Shown here one piece after another: positions 47,687 to 60,112 of a stretch of 64,000 nucleotides of DNA. The notes below the pieces were generated by a model. The model saw nothing but the letters and a program-made list of their open reading frames with translations. It did no database searches and had not been told where the DNA came from. This stretch comes from Symbiodinium kawagutii. Taxonomy: Eukaryota; Sar; Dinophyceae; Suessiales; Symbiodiniaceae. Numbering within the stretch: the first letter of the stretch is position 1; each line of letters begins with the position of its first letter. The stretch is taken from NCBI GenBank assembly GCA_009767595.1, contig VSDK01022078.1, forward strand, positions 298,649 to 362,648. Direction: 5' to 3'. The translations under genes were made by a program, and so were the position numbers.

Positions 47687-49629
47687 AAAGGTTGTCAATC
47701 CACGGGGACTGCTGATGAAGCACACGTCTGCCAGGTGCCATTTCAGTGCTTGATGTTGGTTGTTATTCCCTACCCTTAATAGGAAACCGTTATTAGTAAA
47801 CATTCAATATGATTTTGGCCATTCTTACAGAAGCATTAGCATTGCATTCTGAGGCGTTTTACCAGCAGTGGCCACTGCGTGATGAATCTCGGTCCACCAA
47901 CCAGGATGAACCAGCATTACCCAGTATACCAACCAACATTCATCACTCTGCGCCAGCATGAACCATTACACCCACCACTATCACCACAACTTTGTTTCAT
48001 CATCGGAATTTTTGGTTGTTGTCCCCTACCATTTCACCAGCATTTCTGGATACCATGGTGATTATTTCAGCTAAACATATCAGCTGAACCTTCGGGATGG
48101 CGATGGAAAAAAATGTGTGAAATAAACGAAATCTTACAAAAAAATGATCCATGCTGTCCATCTAGGTACCACTAGGAGCTCCCTGCTGAAGACCAGCTGG
48201 GCCATTTCTACATCGCGCCAACTTTGTTGCGCCAGGCCGGGATTGCCAGAGTGCCTTGGCTTGGAGGCAGTTCATGGCAGTTTGGCCTCAGGAAAACTGT
48301 GGGGGTTCACAGCAGCTGTCAATGATTCAGTTGCAAGGATATCTAATAGCCTAGGGCTGGTTCAATAGCCTAGGCTATGCTATTTGTCCTTGAGGGCTAA
48401 TTGTAGGGATAATTTGTGGGCGAATGCAGTTTGTCGATGCTTATGAGGGCCATTGATGTTTGATGATGACTCCTACTCATTGAGTTGATCGTTGGTCAAT
48501 GGGGTTCTCACCATCGCCCACCTGCTATGGTGATGCTTCGCCTCTGGATTAACCAGGGAATCTCCATGTTGGCTTGGGAAGTTCTGTTGATTCCTCAGCT
48601 GTTCGCCATATACACACAGGATATCATTATCATATACCAGTTCCCGTGAATCTGTTTGCGTGTTTATCAGCCAAGCGTATGTTAAGCACTTTTTCGTTAA
48701 CCCTTGTGACCAGATCATTTTAGGTATGAATATGTTTGTGAATGGATTTTTTAGAGGAGATAATCAATCAATTCGTTGTCATTCTAATAGTTGATTTCCT
48801 TGTTCTTTGCTTGCTCATGGACCTTGCAAAAATTGTCAATATATATATATATATACCTGTAGCTTTGCTCGATGTTTTTTTTTTGGTCCAGACCAAAAAT
48901 TTGACGCAGACCAAAAATCCAGGATGCCCTATATGAGCCACATGTTACAACACAAAGTACATCACCATGTATCAATTTATGCAAGCTTTACACACCTAAA
49001 ACATGTATCCATGCATCTATATTCATAGATATACCATATATATCAACCATTCAGTGGGTTCCTGCACCGCTTTCGCTCTTGAGGCGTGCCGGGCTCCACG
49101 CATCGCAACATATGAAGTTGCCAGGGTTATCATGATATCCCAGTTATTCATTTTGTAATTGAACAGGAGGGTTCTAACTCTCTACTAGATCTTGATCTTT
49201 AAGGCCTCACTTGATAGAGGTCCCATCGCATGCCACTATGCGGCCGATACAACAAACCTGGAAACTATCCAGGAACCATAAAATGAACAGTTGGCAATCC
49301 CGTAAGAGACTGGTGACCCTGATCCAGTCTGGATAAGATTTTCTTTCAAAAGGGACAGCCTAACGTATTAGAAATATAAAGCACAGTACTATCATATGAT
49401 ATCACCTGATATCACCAGAAAGAAGCCCATCGCCGGTCGCTGCTGCCATGCACGGTGGGTGGCAAACTTCTTCCACCTGGAGGCCGGCAGCTGCGGGATC
49501 AGAGTGGGACATATTGGAGTGTGGGACATGTCAGAGTGGGTTAACTGATTTGCTTAGATACCAACATTATTTCGGCCCAAATCTATTCAGCCTGTTTCGG
49601 TGATCAACTGTTTCCCAATTTCTGTAGCC
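47687..49629. other. Spacer without a supported gene
   Basis: Small frames only. GC-rich patches at 48170-48300 and 49430-49510 might contain exons but no family is recognised. An (AT)n run lies at 48840-48856. Confidence 0.4.
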
Positions 49630-52600
49630 ATGCCGGCAAAGAGGTTTGAAGATGGCCCTGTGTGCTCCAACCCTGGGGAAGTGGTTGAAGCTTGGGACTC
49701 TTTGGCCATCGTCACTGAACGGGTGGGGGCTGGGAAGAAGTTGGTTGTGGACTCCGAGGGTCAGGCAGTGGTGTTGCCAACACGGGCAAATATGGTGTGT
49801 AATGCACCTATCTTGTTGGCAATGGCTAAGAACATGAACCAGCGTGGCCGCTGTGGGGCAGACCCCATAGATGTCATAGCAGTCATGACACTGAAGTTCT
49901 ATGAGAAGAAGACCATCTACAAGGCAATGAATCCCGCTGCCAACTTGAAAACGGTTGCCTACAACCAAGCATGGGTGCTGCACAAGATGCTGTCCCGCAT
50001 CCGCAATAGCCTTCCCAAGCACAAGACCACCCGAGATCCTTGTCAACCTGTAGCACTTTTGCTTTTTCACCATCCCCCCTACACCCACAACCACTTAGTA
50101 ATTATCAAGTTTTAGTTTTGATGATGACCCAATTTGGTTGGGGGGGGCAACACTGAGAGAACAGCTTAGGAGCCTGAGCTCAAAGAGATCTTCCAGCTGC
50201 TGAAAGAGGTGTATGTCAAGCTTTTGGAGGAAAAGGGTTTTAGTTTACCAAAAACTAGAATATCTAGAATTAGTTGTTTGACTCCTGAGTTGTTTCTCAA
50301 TCCCAAAGCTCCCTGTACAGGAGGCTGGTGAAGACGCTCCTTCACCAGATGAAGAACCCGCTGGCTTTGATGATGGGGACATGCCAGAGCTTGTGCAGGA
50401 TGACGGGTATGCCTGGTTGACCAATGAGGTGGACGAGCCTGCTGAGCAAAATGATGGCACCGATTCTATGCCTGCTCGGCTGGAGTATGCTGGCTTCATG
50501 CCCGAGAGCCAGGGCATTCCCAGCTTTGATTTCGATGCATTGGCCATGGATGAGGAGCCATTGGAAAATGATGTGGGCCACTCCAACCTCGTGGAAAGGC
50601 AATGCATGGATGAGGTTTTGGCCCACGCAGCCTTGTCTCGTGGAGGCGAGCGATTGAAGGAATGGGACTCAATGGACGACGTTATGACCATCAGCGACAG
50701 CCCTGTGAAGACTGATGAGAGTGTCCTTGGCAAGCCTTTGTCAAATATGAACCCTCAAGAGAAGCTCAACAAGTTCAAAGAGCTTCTTGACATGGTCAAC
50801 AAGAAGATTTCAGATGCAGAGCTCGTGAGAAGCTCCGCTTCGGCATCAGGAGTGAGATGGCAAGCTCATTAAACAATTGTTCAGTTTGAACAGTTCCATT
50901 AGCTTCAACTGCTCATGTGTAAATCAAACAAATGTTTGAAAAGTTCCATTAGCTTTACCTGCTCATGTGTTAATTAAACAAATGATTGAACAGTTTCATT
51001 AGCTTCAACTTTTTGGGGCTGGGCTAAATTGAGATTTTTCTTCCCTTGTGCAGGAGCCATCTCTCAGGCAGCAGCTGGGCAGTCTGATTCCGGCGCTGCG
51101 CCATCTCAACTCTCGAGAGGCATCAGTTGTGATGCGCTGGAAACCCAGATTTGTTTCGATGTGATGGACACGCAGTTGGCGATGGACTTTGAAAAGCATC
51201 TCCCAGATTCATTGCCTTTGCCTTCGATGGACTCACCACCACCACTGCACCGGACCAGTATGCCTCCAGCAGCTTCAGATTCTGAGATTGGGGATGGCAA
51301 GGATGTCGATATGCCTTGCAATGTTGAGTCAGAGGTTGCGGAGGCTGATCCAATGAGTGGGGCATCCCAGCCTCTTGATGGTGCTGAGATTGCTGACGAT
51401 GCCGAGCTTGGGCAAACATCGGCGGATCCAGAAGCTGATGACAAGCTGCAGGTTGAGGAAAAGATCGAGGAGAAGATTGAGTCGAAGGATGTGGAAAAGA
51501 CCGAGGAAAAGATTGCAGAGGCTGATGATCTGCCTGAAGTTTCGCCATCGAAGGCCGGATCTTTCAGGTTTGAAGTATAAACTGAAATAGCGTTGTCATT
51601 GTTGGCTATTGTTGTTGCTGTTGTTCTGAGCGTGGTTTTGGAATGTTGGGGAAGGTTGTGGAAGGTTGTGGATTGTAATCGATGTTGTGGTCAAGTTGTG
51701 GTCGTTGTTTGTGGTGGAGGTGTTTGTTAGATGTTGTTAGTGGTTGTTCTTGTTGATACTGTTGGGGTGATTGTCCTTTCCATCCCCTTTCCTTTGCATG
51801 TTTGATCCAGTTTGGGATTGTTCTGCCCAATGCGGAACCTCACCATGCCTTTCTCAGGTACCACCTTCGAAAGATGACCAGTTGAGGATGGTGGCGTCTG
51901 CAAAGGCGAAAGCCAAGGCCAAAGCCAAGGCGAAAGCCCATTCGAAGGCGAAAGCCAAGGCAAAAGCCAAGTCGAAATCGAAAGCCAAGGCAAAAGCCAA
52001 GGCAAAAGCCAAGGCTAAAGCCGGGGCTAAAGCCAAGGCAAAGGCTCGGAGTTCCAAGACCAGAAAGGTTGAACCTTTGCCAGAGACCGAATCCCCAGCA
52101 AAGGAGGAGGAGGAAGCTGCGGTGAAGGAGCCACGACGATCCAAGTCACCTCAGCCCCAGATCACCATCGACCATGTCTTGACGCCGCAGTGTGTGGATG
52201 AGAAGGGCAACCCCTTGACTCCGGCGCAGATTTTGCAGCACGGCGAGGAAGCCAAGAAGCGCGCTGCTCAGGTCAAGAAGAGACCATCATCGCGGGCATC
52301 CAGTGCGAGGACCTCCAAGGCGGCCAAGGCTGAGAAGGATGATCCAGTGACAGAGCCTTCCAACATTGGACCGATCGCGAAGCAGGTGCAGGAGCGTGGT
52401 GATCTCCCTCATACTTTTGGTGGACGTGGGCAACCTGGTGGGGGATGGGCTTTGGAGAAGTACGCCAAGACTTGTGCTGTTTTCCAGGCTGTGATTGAAC
52501 CGAAGCTGGATGGTCGCACGAAGCACAAAGCGCAGGTGAGGGGTTGGTTTCTCAAACATATCTTCCCAATGTGGCGGTTTATTTAATTATGATATATGTT

Positions 52601-53104
52601 TAAATTGGGTTCTCCAAGTTTCCTACTTCCGGTGATTTCAAGATAAACTATTTTGTCGCAGTTCGGACATTTATGTTTTGATAGCCACAGCTTTGAAATC
52701 TGGTCCCCTGCAGATGCTCTTTTGCAAGTTGGTTCAAGCCTCCAAGAAAGCCACCAAATCGAATGACATCAACAACTTTGACTACATTGACACCGCGGCC
52801 AGCTCTTTCTTCACCGAGTGGGAGAAAGAGAAGCAGAACCAGTAACTTGATGTTACAACATAACGCTTTGTGTTTTTCCATGTTTCCCCTCACAACTCAG
52901 GGTGTAACCTTTTGGCTGGGTTTAATCTTTAGCCATTTTAGTCTTTCCCAGATTCCAACCTTCAACTTTTAGGCAACGATTTAGCGATGTTAAGTGAACA
53001 CATTCATTAAAACATGTTTCACCATCTTGCCCAGGTCTGCCACTGCCAGCTCCAAGAAGAAATCTGAAGCTGGCACCGACTCCAAAGATGGCGCCGAGGG
53101 TTGA
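49630..53104 (+). CDS. 789-aa protein with acidic centre and Lys/Ala repeat domain, seven exons
   Basis: Exons 49630-50034, 50170-50229, 50321-50849, 51054-51553, 51858-52535, 52714-52841 and 53035-53104 sum to 2370 nt with all phases closed, from ATG (TAGCCATGCC) to TGA. N-terminal about 135 residues form a compact domain of unknown type (ADPIDVIAVMTLKFYEKK). Residues of about 155-500 are acidic, with runs such as KIEEKIESKDVEKTEEKI. Exon 5 begins with a Lys/Ala repeat (KAKAKAKAKAK with Ser, Gly and His variants) of about 55 residues, like histone-H1 tails or DNA/RNA-binding tails. The C-terminus is KKKSEAGTDSKDG. Donors: GA at 50035, 50230 and 50850; GC at 51554; GT at 52536 and 52842. Likely nuclear. 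Function unknown, though it heads the mobile-like gene row that follows. Confidence 0.75.
50884..51010. repeat. 50-bp tandem repeat in an intron
   Basis: Two and a half copies of a 50-bp unit around CCATTAGCTTCAACTGCTCA lie between the exons ending at 50849 and starting at 51054, filling most of that intron. Confidence 0.9.
51897..52056 (+). repeat. AAGGC(A/G)AAAGCC coding repeat
   Basis: A 12-bp-like repeat encodes alternating Lys and Ala within exon 5 of the 789-aa gene. Confidence 0.9.
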
Positions 53105-53530
53105 ATAGAAATGGAGAGACATAGTAATTTTGATTTTGTCAAATGACAATTTGGAGTAGGGTCTCCCACCAGCCTTTGATTTGAACCTGCTCAGTAACAT
53201 AGAGCCCGTGGCTTACACTACAATCATTGTTGGTTGCCCTACAGTTGGGTCTGGTGGGTCACCACTCCGATGAGAAAACCATTGGCCATTCCATTGGCCC
53301 ACGATGCGAAGGGTTTGGAAAAGGGGTGAGCAATTTCATATGTGGAGTGCATACCCGCTCATGATTAACCTTTAGACTTTCTTAGTGCCCTTACCTGGCC
53401 CCATTACACAATAGATCTCTCACACTCACACCTTCGATTCGACTTGCTAACACTCCCAGCCCAGCTGAACCTTCGGAATGGCCATTGAAAGAAAGCGAGA
53501 ACACTTCCTCATCTTCCTCCTTGTGCGCAG

Positions 53531-55876
53531 GTGGGATCTATGAAAGCTCTTCGGGGCATCAAAAGGGAGGCCAAACTGGGCCTTCTGGACAATTGGAACG
53601 AAGGTCACCGCAGGCATGTTATTGAATTAGCCGTCAGCAACATGGGTTTTTAAATCAAAAAACTCACCATCCTACTTCATCAAAACGTGTTGGCCTGATG
53701 ATTTGCAAGTTTCATTGAGCTACGCCTATGGTCAATTCTTGTAGCTGCGCTGGCTAAAACAGCTGGAACCTTGGGCGCCCACCGAAGAGTTTAGAAACCA
53801 TGGTCTGGACTGCTGAGCGGATCGTTGAACGACTTCACAAGTTGAAGGCTCCCAAGGTATCTCAGTCTCAATTATGTTGAATCATGATTTTGTTCAACAA
53901 GTGTATTTCATCTCCCATAAACCAATGAACTTGCTTCGGAACACCTTCAGGTATTGGCTTTGATTTGCCTCCTACTACTGTGGAACACTTCCATCGACTT
54001 CAACCAGGAGAGCGGAAGGGAAAGCAGTTAGGCCAAACGAACCAGGTTATTCTTCAAAGTTCATTTATAAATCGGTCGGTATAAACCCAACAAGAAAATA
54101 TATATCTTAGAGGGAATACAACATGATACAATCCCTTTAAAAATTGGAAGGTGGTCATGGTCTATCTAACCCAATGCCCACATGATAGGACCTGCTATTC
54201 ATTGAGAGTTTTGCTGGACATGCACAAGCTACTCGGTCGGTTCAACGCAAGTTCCCTGAACAAGTGGCTGTGGCTTTGGACATCAAGTATTCGGCAAAGT
54301 TGGACATCAATTCCAATAGCGGAATGGCGATGCTCGTCATAGTTGTAGCTATCTTTTGCTTGGTTACCCCATTAACTAAGCAGCTAAAGGGGATGATATG
54401 CTGAATCTATTTTTAGACCCTCGTCAAGAACCACTAAGGGCAGCGATTGTAGCAGTGCTCAAGGGAGACGAGGATGGATTTGTCCATTGGCTAGGTATCA
54501 AATGCTCATCTTGGGTGGCAACCAGCCGCGGATCAACCGCAAGGTCCGTAGCCAATCCTCTTGGCAGGTGTGACGCTGCATCTGTGAACGAATCCAACAC
54601 TATGGTATCCAGGATTCCCGGGATCTTACAAACTGTGTTAAAGGTTTGTTGATATACTTTGTTTTCAATCAACATCGTGAAAAAGGTCTAGGAATTTTAT
54701 CCTTTACAATGATTCTTGTTTTTGGGCCTCAAGTTCATATTTTGGGGAACCTGGCTAGGCTGGCGATACTTTGCCTGTTGACCGTTGCCCTCCACGGCAC
54801 TTTCATAGTGGAGCAGCCCCGAAGCTCACTCCTTCTACATCATCCACGTATGCAATTTCTGTTTGATTGTTTCGAGGCTGGGGTTTCAAACAACAAGGTT
54901 GTCACCAATCAACCCAAAATTGCTGGGCTATCTAATGGTTCTAGAATGTTTCCATGATCTTTCCTACCGACATTGTGAACATGTTGGCAAGTAACCTTTT
55001 CACAATTTGAGGTGCCCCCACAATAAAACACCATTGCTATTGGAAGAGATTAGGGAGAAGCTGAATTTATGACTTCCTTTCTATTCCTTTTTACATTACA
55101 ATTTGCAGGGGGTGTCCCAGTCTTTTCTTGTTTTATACATGGTTGCCTAAAGGGTTGATCACCTTGCTTAGATGTACATGGTTCCGATTGGCTACCTACC
55201 AAGGTAAGTGAATATCACACTGAACAATGATACGCTGTTGGTGTTCAAACTATGCACCCTCTAGGTTTTTCGAAGCACCTTTTGGATGTGGTGGTACGGA
55301 AGCAAAACCCCGAAGAGAACAATTCTGTGGTCATCATCGCCTTCTATTGGGTTATTTTGGACACGAAAGCTGGTTATGTCCCAGTACAAAGCCACAGTGA
55401 AAGCGGAGCCCAATCCAGTCCAGACTTGCAAGAAGTATCGGGACGCAGAAGGCCGTCAGCGCTTTCAAGGAACCAGTGACTTGAAACCGACGGAGTACGG
55501 AACCCAGTTGAAATCCGGAACCATCCGGAAACCAGTTGCGCCGGAACAATCCCAAACCTGATCAAATACGCGGACCTAGCGGGTTTATTTGTTTATATCT
55601 AATAAGCTTATCTCTTTGTTTTGGTTCACCATGCCCCTAAGGCACTACAGTGTTGGCTTTGGGGAAAAGATCGCCAGTTTGCTCAATGACCTGAAGCCTA
55701 AATGCCACTACATCACGGATTCTCCTTCCGTGGATGCGCTCCAATTGTTTGAGAATTGGAGTTGGGGTGGCCTTTGGGATGATGCTGGCATGCGTAGCTT
55801 AGCAGCTTACTTGTATGGAGCTCGAACTTTGAGGGTGCCTCCACAATGGAAGCGCTTGATGCCTAAAGAGCTCTAA
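53531..55876 (+). CDS. Methyltransferase-like protein of a dinoflagellate-expanded family, multi-exon
   Basis: Probable exons: about 53531-53611, 53768-53856, 53951-54008, 54189-54335, 54417-54608, 54760-54890, a short one near 55169-55201, 55265-55490 and 55640-55876. Diagnostic parts in order: LLFIESFAGHAQATRSVQRK with VALDIKY and NSNSGMAM (like the SAM-binding start and acidic strand of cytosine methyltransferases), GIKCSSWVATSRGSTARS (PC-loop-like position), NESNTMVSR joined by a GA donor (GATTCC) to LAILCLLTVALHGTFIVEQP, FRSTFWMWWYGSKTPKRT, TCKKYRDAEGRQRFQGTSDL, and a C-terminal SVGFGEKIASLL. Related proteins are very numerous in dinoflagellates. No canonical PCQ catalytic Cys is certain, so activity is unproven. 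The N-terminus is not seen; stop TAA at 55874. Confidence 0.6.
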
Positions 55877-56044
55877 TGTGGCGTTGTTTCCTCAATCCCT
55901 TCAACCATATTACAACCAGAAGTAAATTTCTATCTAGCCACCAATAATGTTTCAACCAACATAATTGGATATATTTGGGGAAGAGTTGTTGTTCAACAAG
56001 TGTTAACGGAAACAATTAAACTCAATTGGCCACTTGGCTAATTA

Positions 56045-56092
56045 AGGCTCAACTGGGCTCAACTGGGCTCAACTGGGCTTAACTGGTGTCCT
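56045..56092. repeat. 11-bp minisatellite GCTCAACTGGG
   Basis: Four tandem copies between the methyltransferase-like gene and the next gene. Confidence 0.9.
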
Positions 56093-56308
56093 TAGACACC
56101 AGCTTTGCACCTGGGAAAAGAGTGTCATATCATGTCACTTGTGGTAGGCATGGTTCCAACCCATGGGCCTGGACTGGGTGAGAGACTTCTCCTGCTTTCC
56201 TGCCTCAAATCTGATCGGTCTTGTTTGCTTTCTGTTGTGTTTTTGATTGTTTTGTTTTCTTTTTTTTCTGTTTTGAACCATTTCTAACAACTTCTGAACA
56301 ATCTGGTG

Positions 56309-56406
56309 ACGCAGAAGACCAAAAACACAACGCGGAAGACCAAAAACACAACGCAAACGACCAAAAACACAACGCAGAAGACCAAAAACACAACGCGGAC
56401 CAAAAA
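56309..56406. repeat. 21-bp minisatellite encoding DQKHNAE
   Basis: Four copies plus a part of GCAGAAGACCAAAAACACAAC. The + frame reads EDQKHNA repeats. It is either a coding repeat of an unrecognised exon or intergenic. Confidence 0.85.
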
Positions 56407-56592
56407 AACTCGACCAAAAAAACGACGCATAAAGATGCAAAATTCAACGCGAAAGATGCAAAATCCAACGCCACTTCGGTGTTTCAGGAAGGTACAAAAC
56501 CAACATGACCCACATACAGTTTTGAAAAAAAAACTTAATCATTTCTGTTTGTTTGTATGTAAAGTCTTCAAGCTCAAGCCAGTCTACAGTAG

Positions 56593-59500
56593 ATGGGAAA
56601 CATGGCATCCGAACCTGAGACCCAACCTCTCAGAAGCCAAATGTGGAGTTGCTCTAGTTTGAACGAAGCTTTGGCCGTGGTCGAAGCGACGGCCAGTATG
56701 CCATCCGACCACACTAAACTCAAAGCCATTGCCCAGGAACCGAGTTTAAGGGTTGCCGAAACTATGTTCTGTTTTGTTAGTTATCCATCACTTTAATGCA
56801 GAGCGCCCCAATCCCACTCCCTGCTCAGGAGCTTTTGGCTAAAGTTGAAGAGGCTCAACAGGAGATTGCCACGGCTGAGACACTTCCAGCTTACTTTGAG
56901 GATGGGCAAATCAAACAAGAGCAGCAACAAAGTAGCCCTGTTTCTTCAGCAGCACTTTCCTTTGGTAAAAAACTATAACATTGGTTCAAGATACAATTGT
57001 TATATGGAATACTTGGCGTCATAGGCCATGGAAAAATGTTTTGGTGGTTTACTCCATGTTTGTTAGGTGTGTATGTCAAAAGCTGATGCCACAACCACAG
57101 GTTCCACATGACCAGCGCAGCTCCTTGCTGAGGTTAAAGGCCTTGGTGATGCTGAGTGCAACCTCGGTAAGGATGAAGACATGGGCGATCACCGGTTACA
57201 AGCAGCTTTCTCTTCTTTTGCACTCATGGAAACCATGACAGCGGACATGCCTTCGGATGATGATGGTGGACATCTAGTGAGTGATGACCCCTACCTTTGC
57301 TTGGATGATGACAGCGGACACGTAGTGAGTGATGACCCCTACCTGGCCTCTTCACCTGTTCATACCAAGCGTGTGGATTCACCTCACAAGATGAATACGG
57401 ACGATGTGACCAGCCCTGTATTTCAGCACAACACGCGATAACTTTATTCTATGATAGCAAAACTATTTTTGGGGGATATATCATGATAGACTGCCCGTAT
57501 TTGATGGTCAATAGTCTCCGATCAGGTACTGACTACTCCAAGTACGGCGACGTCACTGGCAACACCATCCACTGCAGATTCAACAGGGTCCGGAACTTCT
57601 TCCAATCCCAGGAGAAAAGAGGTGGACTGGATCATGTTGATTTCTTCACTGCTTTGTTGAATTCATGGAGTGATTGACTGAATGGTAGGCTGCCGGGTGG
57701 ATGATTCAATAAATGATCTTTTGATGGGTTTGTTGAATTATATATGTTGAATTGATGGATCTATTTACTGATTGATTGCTACATACTGCCACTAGAGTTT
57801 CTCACATAGTCCTGAATACCAGCAAAAGGGTAAAGATCAATGGCTTTACCGTGTGTACACCTGGCTAAGAGGGGGGACTAGACAGGCTTCCGATATGTCA
57901 ACTAAGACTTTCCAAAGTATCCTGACTTTCACCACCATTTTTGCGCCACTACCATTGCAACGAGCAAGTCTTTGGTATGACTTCTGTGGGACCTAAAACA
58001 ATCGAGTGTCTATTTTGTTTTTGCCCTTGATCACGGTTCAAAAAGATCACTAAAATGTATCGCAACATGTAGGTTGAATTATGTGAGTTACGCTATCCTG
58101 AGCCCATCATGCCCACGTTAGGCTCCAATCAAGAGAGTCATTGGTGATCTTGAGCTTGATGAAGAATCGTTGGACTACTGGAAAGGCAAGTTCCGCAGGA
58201 TGTGCGAACCCAAACGGATGTCCGGGCAAATTCAGGTTCCGTCGGATATCTTCGAACAATACCAGGCGAAAGGCAAGACACGGGAGAAATTGTTCGAATG
58301 CTTCATCAAGACAGGTGGTGATAAGGAAGGGTTCATGAAGGGTTGAAAGTTGAAACTTCCGATATTAATCCGTCGATGCTGACTTCTTAAACCAGGATGA
58401 TTTTATGGGCGAATCCGATAAATCAATTTCGATTTAAGTTATTCCTTTTCATCTGTACTAAATTGATCTACGCTTGTCGAATGGTTGATTTCTTCTAAGC
58501 TTTCTGGCCCGTACCCCTTGGAGGACGAGTTTATCAAAGAGGTTCAGTTGGAGAAGTCCAGCGAAAACATCAATGATTTGTTTACCAAAGGCGGCTTCTA
58601 CACGGAGAAAGAAATGAAAGACGTTTTGAAGTGGAGCGCGTACTCAAGATGAATTTAAGTTGACAACAGTCTACCGTTGTAAGTTATTAAGTTGAAACTG
58701 GAAGGATGTGTAATAAGTAAGGTATGGATCTTAACTGGAACCTTCCGCTCTGAGGACAAAGATCCAAGCAGCTGTGGAACGTGGCCAAAATGACCCTTCC
58801 TATATGCAGTTCCGTGGCTCAGTGTATACCGCCCCATTTGCTGTCGGGAGTTATGAGCAGTATGGCAAGCTCCAAAATTCAATGAATTGTCCAACATGTC
58901 ATGGATCATGGGATGATTTGGGGGCCCTTAGGATCGACGAGCTTGACGATAGCATCGTGTCCTACTGGTGCAACCTCAGAACTGAGGGGAAAATGCTGAA
59001 CCGCCAAGCTTCCAAGCTTCAAGAGAAGATATATGCCAAGGGTACAACTGACAAATTTGGAATGGAAGTCGTTGGTAACATGGACTTGAAAGCAATGGGA
59101 TGTCATGGCCCTGCAAAACTTGAAACGAAGAACAAGCAGGCAGGGTGTTTAAACAAAAGAATCCTCAAAAAACTGAATGATAAAGTACTTGGATAGATGG
59201 ACATGTTAAGGCACCATGCTCCGTTCACCCGTCAATACTCCGGGCCACCCTGCAGGACTTTGAGCTTCAGAAGCACATGGAGGAACTCCTGGAGGTACTC
59301 GGAAAGATTGGCAAGTTCTCGGAGAAGCTTCGTGTAAGCACCATCAACGGAGCTAAAGAGACCCATTCTTAGTTTATGTATTCCAATTGCTTCTCCAACT
59401 TGTCAACTTGAGCTTCTGTTGCCAATCTCGGTACGAAATGATTTCGATAATTATCAGTGTCTTTGTCTTGCCAAGGGCTCTCAACGATGTGGCCACTCTT

Positions 59501-60112
59501 AGCACATCTGTGACCAATGTTTATGACAAGCTGACTGACTATGCTGGCGACATGACCGTTGGCACTATGATTGCCACCGATCCTCAGTTCCTAGCTTGCA
59601 TGGAAATTTGCAAACCATCACATATGATGTTTCGATCTTTGGTTGAAATGGTTTCGTTGGGCTAGTGGTCCAATCCTTTAAGGTCCATACGACTGTCACT
59701 CAAACGAAGCAAACAACATGCTTTAAGATGTGGTGGATTGCGGATGGAAAACCATGTCCCGATTCAAAGGTCACAGGAGAAGCTCAAGTCGGCCTTCACT
59801 GAGTCCAGGAAGCTGCCAACACCTAAGATATCTTGAGATCAAATGCTATAAAGCCAGTCCCGCGCCTTTCCCTTAGTTTGTGGTTTTTCGTCCTGCTGAG
59901 TCTGACCAAATGGAACGCCACCGAGAAGAAGTACCGGCCAAGACCTCAACTTCCCAGTTGGATATCGTCATTGGAAACATTTGATGGGAGAAAGAAATTT
60001 CAACATTTCAGTTGTTATATATGGTGCTTCATTTTTTCTCGGTCACAGCATACCCGTGCCAAGGCCTCTGGCAAAAAAGCCAAAGGCTCCAGCTGCAAAG
60101 GAGGACGAGTAG
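56593..60112 (+). CDS. Multi-exon protein with acidic N-terminal half, coiled segments and basic tail; unknown function
   Basis: Probable exons: 56593-56737 (MGNMASEPETQPL start), 56802-56970 (QELLAKVEEAQQEIATAETL), 57116-57432 (QLLAEVKGLGDAECNLGKDE, and two HxVSDDPYL repeats), 57526-57660 (TIHCRFNRVRNFFQSQEKRG), 58136-58330 (VIGDLELDEESLDYWKGKFR), 58508-58634 (GFYTEKEMKDVLKWSA), 58757-59140 (TKIQAAVERGQNDPSYMQFR, with CPTC), 59244-59333 (ELQKHMEELLEVLGKIGKF), 59489-59600, 59776-59825 and 60050-60112, ending KKPKAPAAKEDE and TAG. The GC|GTACTC to CTGAG|G junction at 58634/58757 closes the Ala codon. The EKEMKDVLKWSA...IQAAV block recurs in many dinoflagellate proteins as I recall, with no assigned function. 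Coiled-coil, Lys-rich ends suggest a DNA- or RNA-associated protein; this is inference. Confidence 0.5.

Noticed and set aside
51854..52144. Ala/Leu/Phe-rich minus-strand frame resembling a membrane protein
   Set aside because: Antisense of the Lys/Ala coding repeat of the 789-aa gene.
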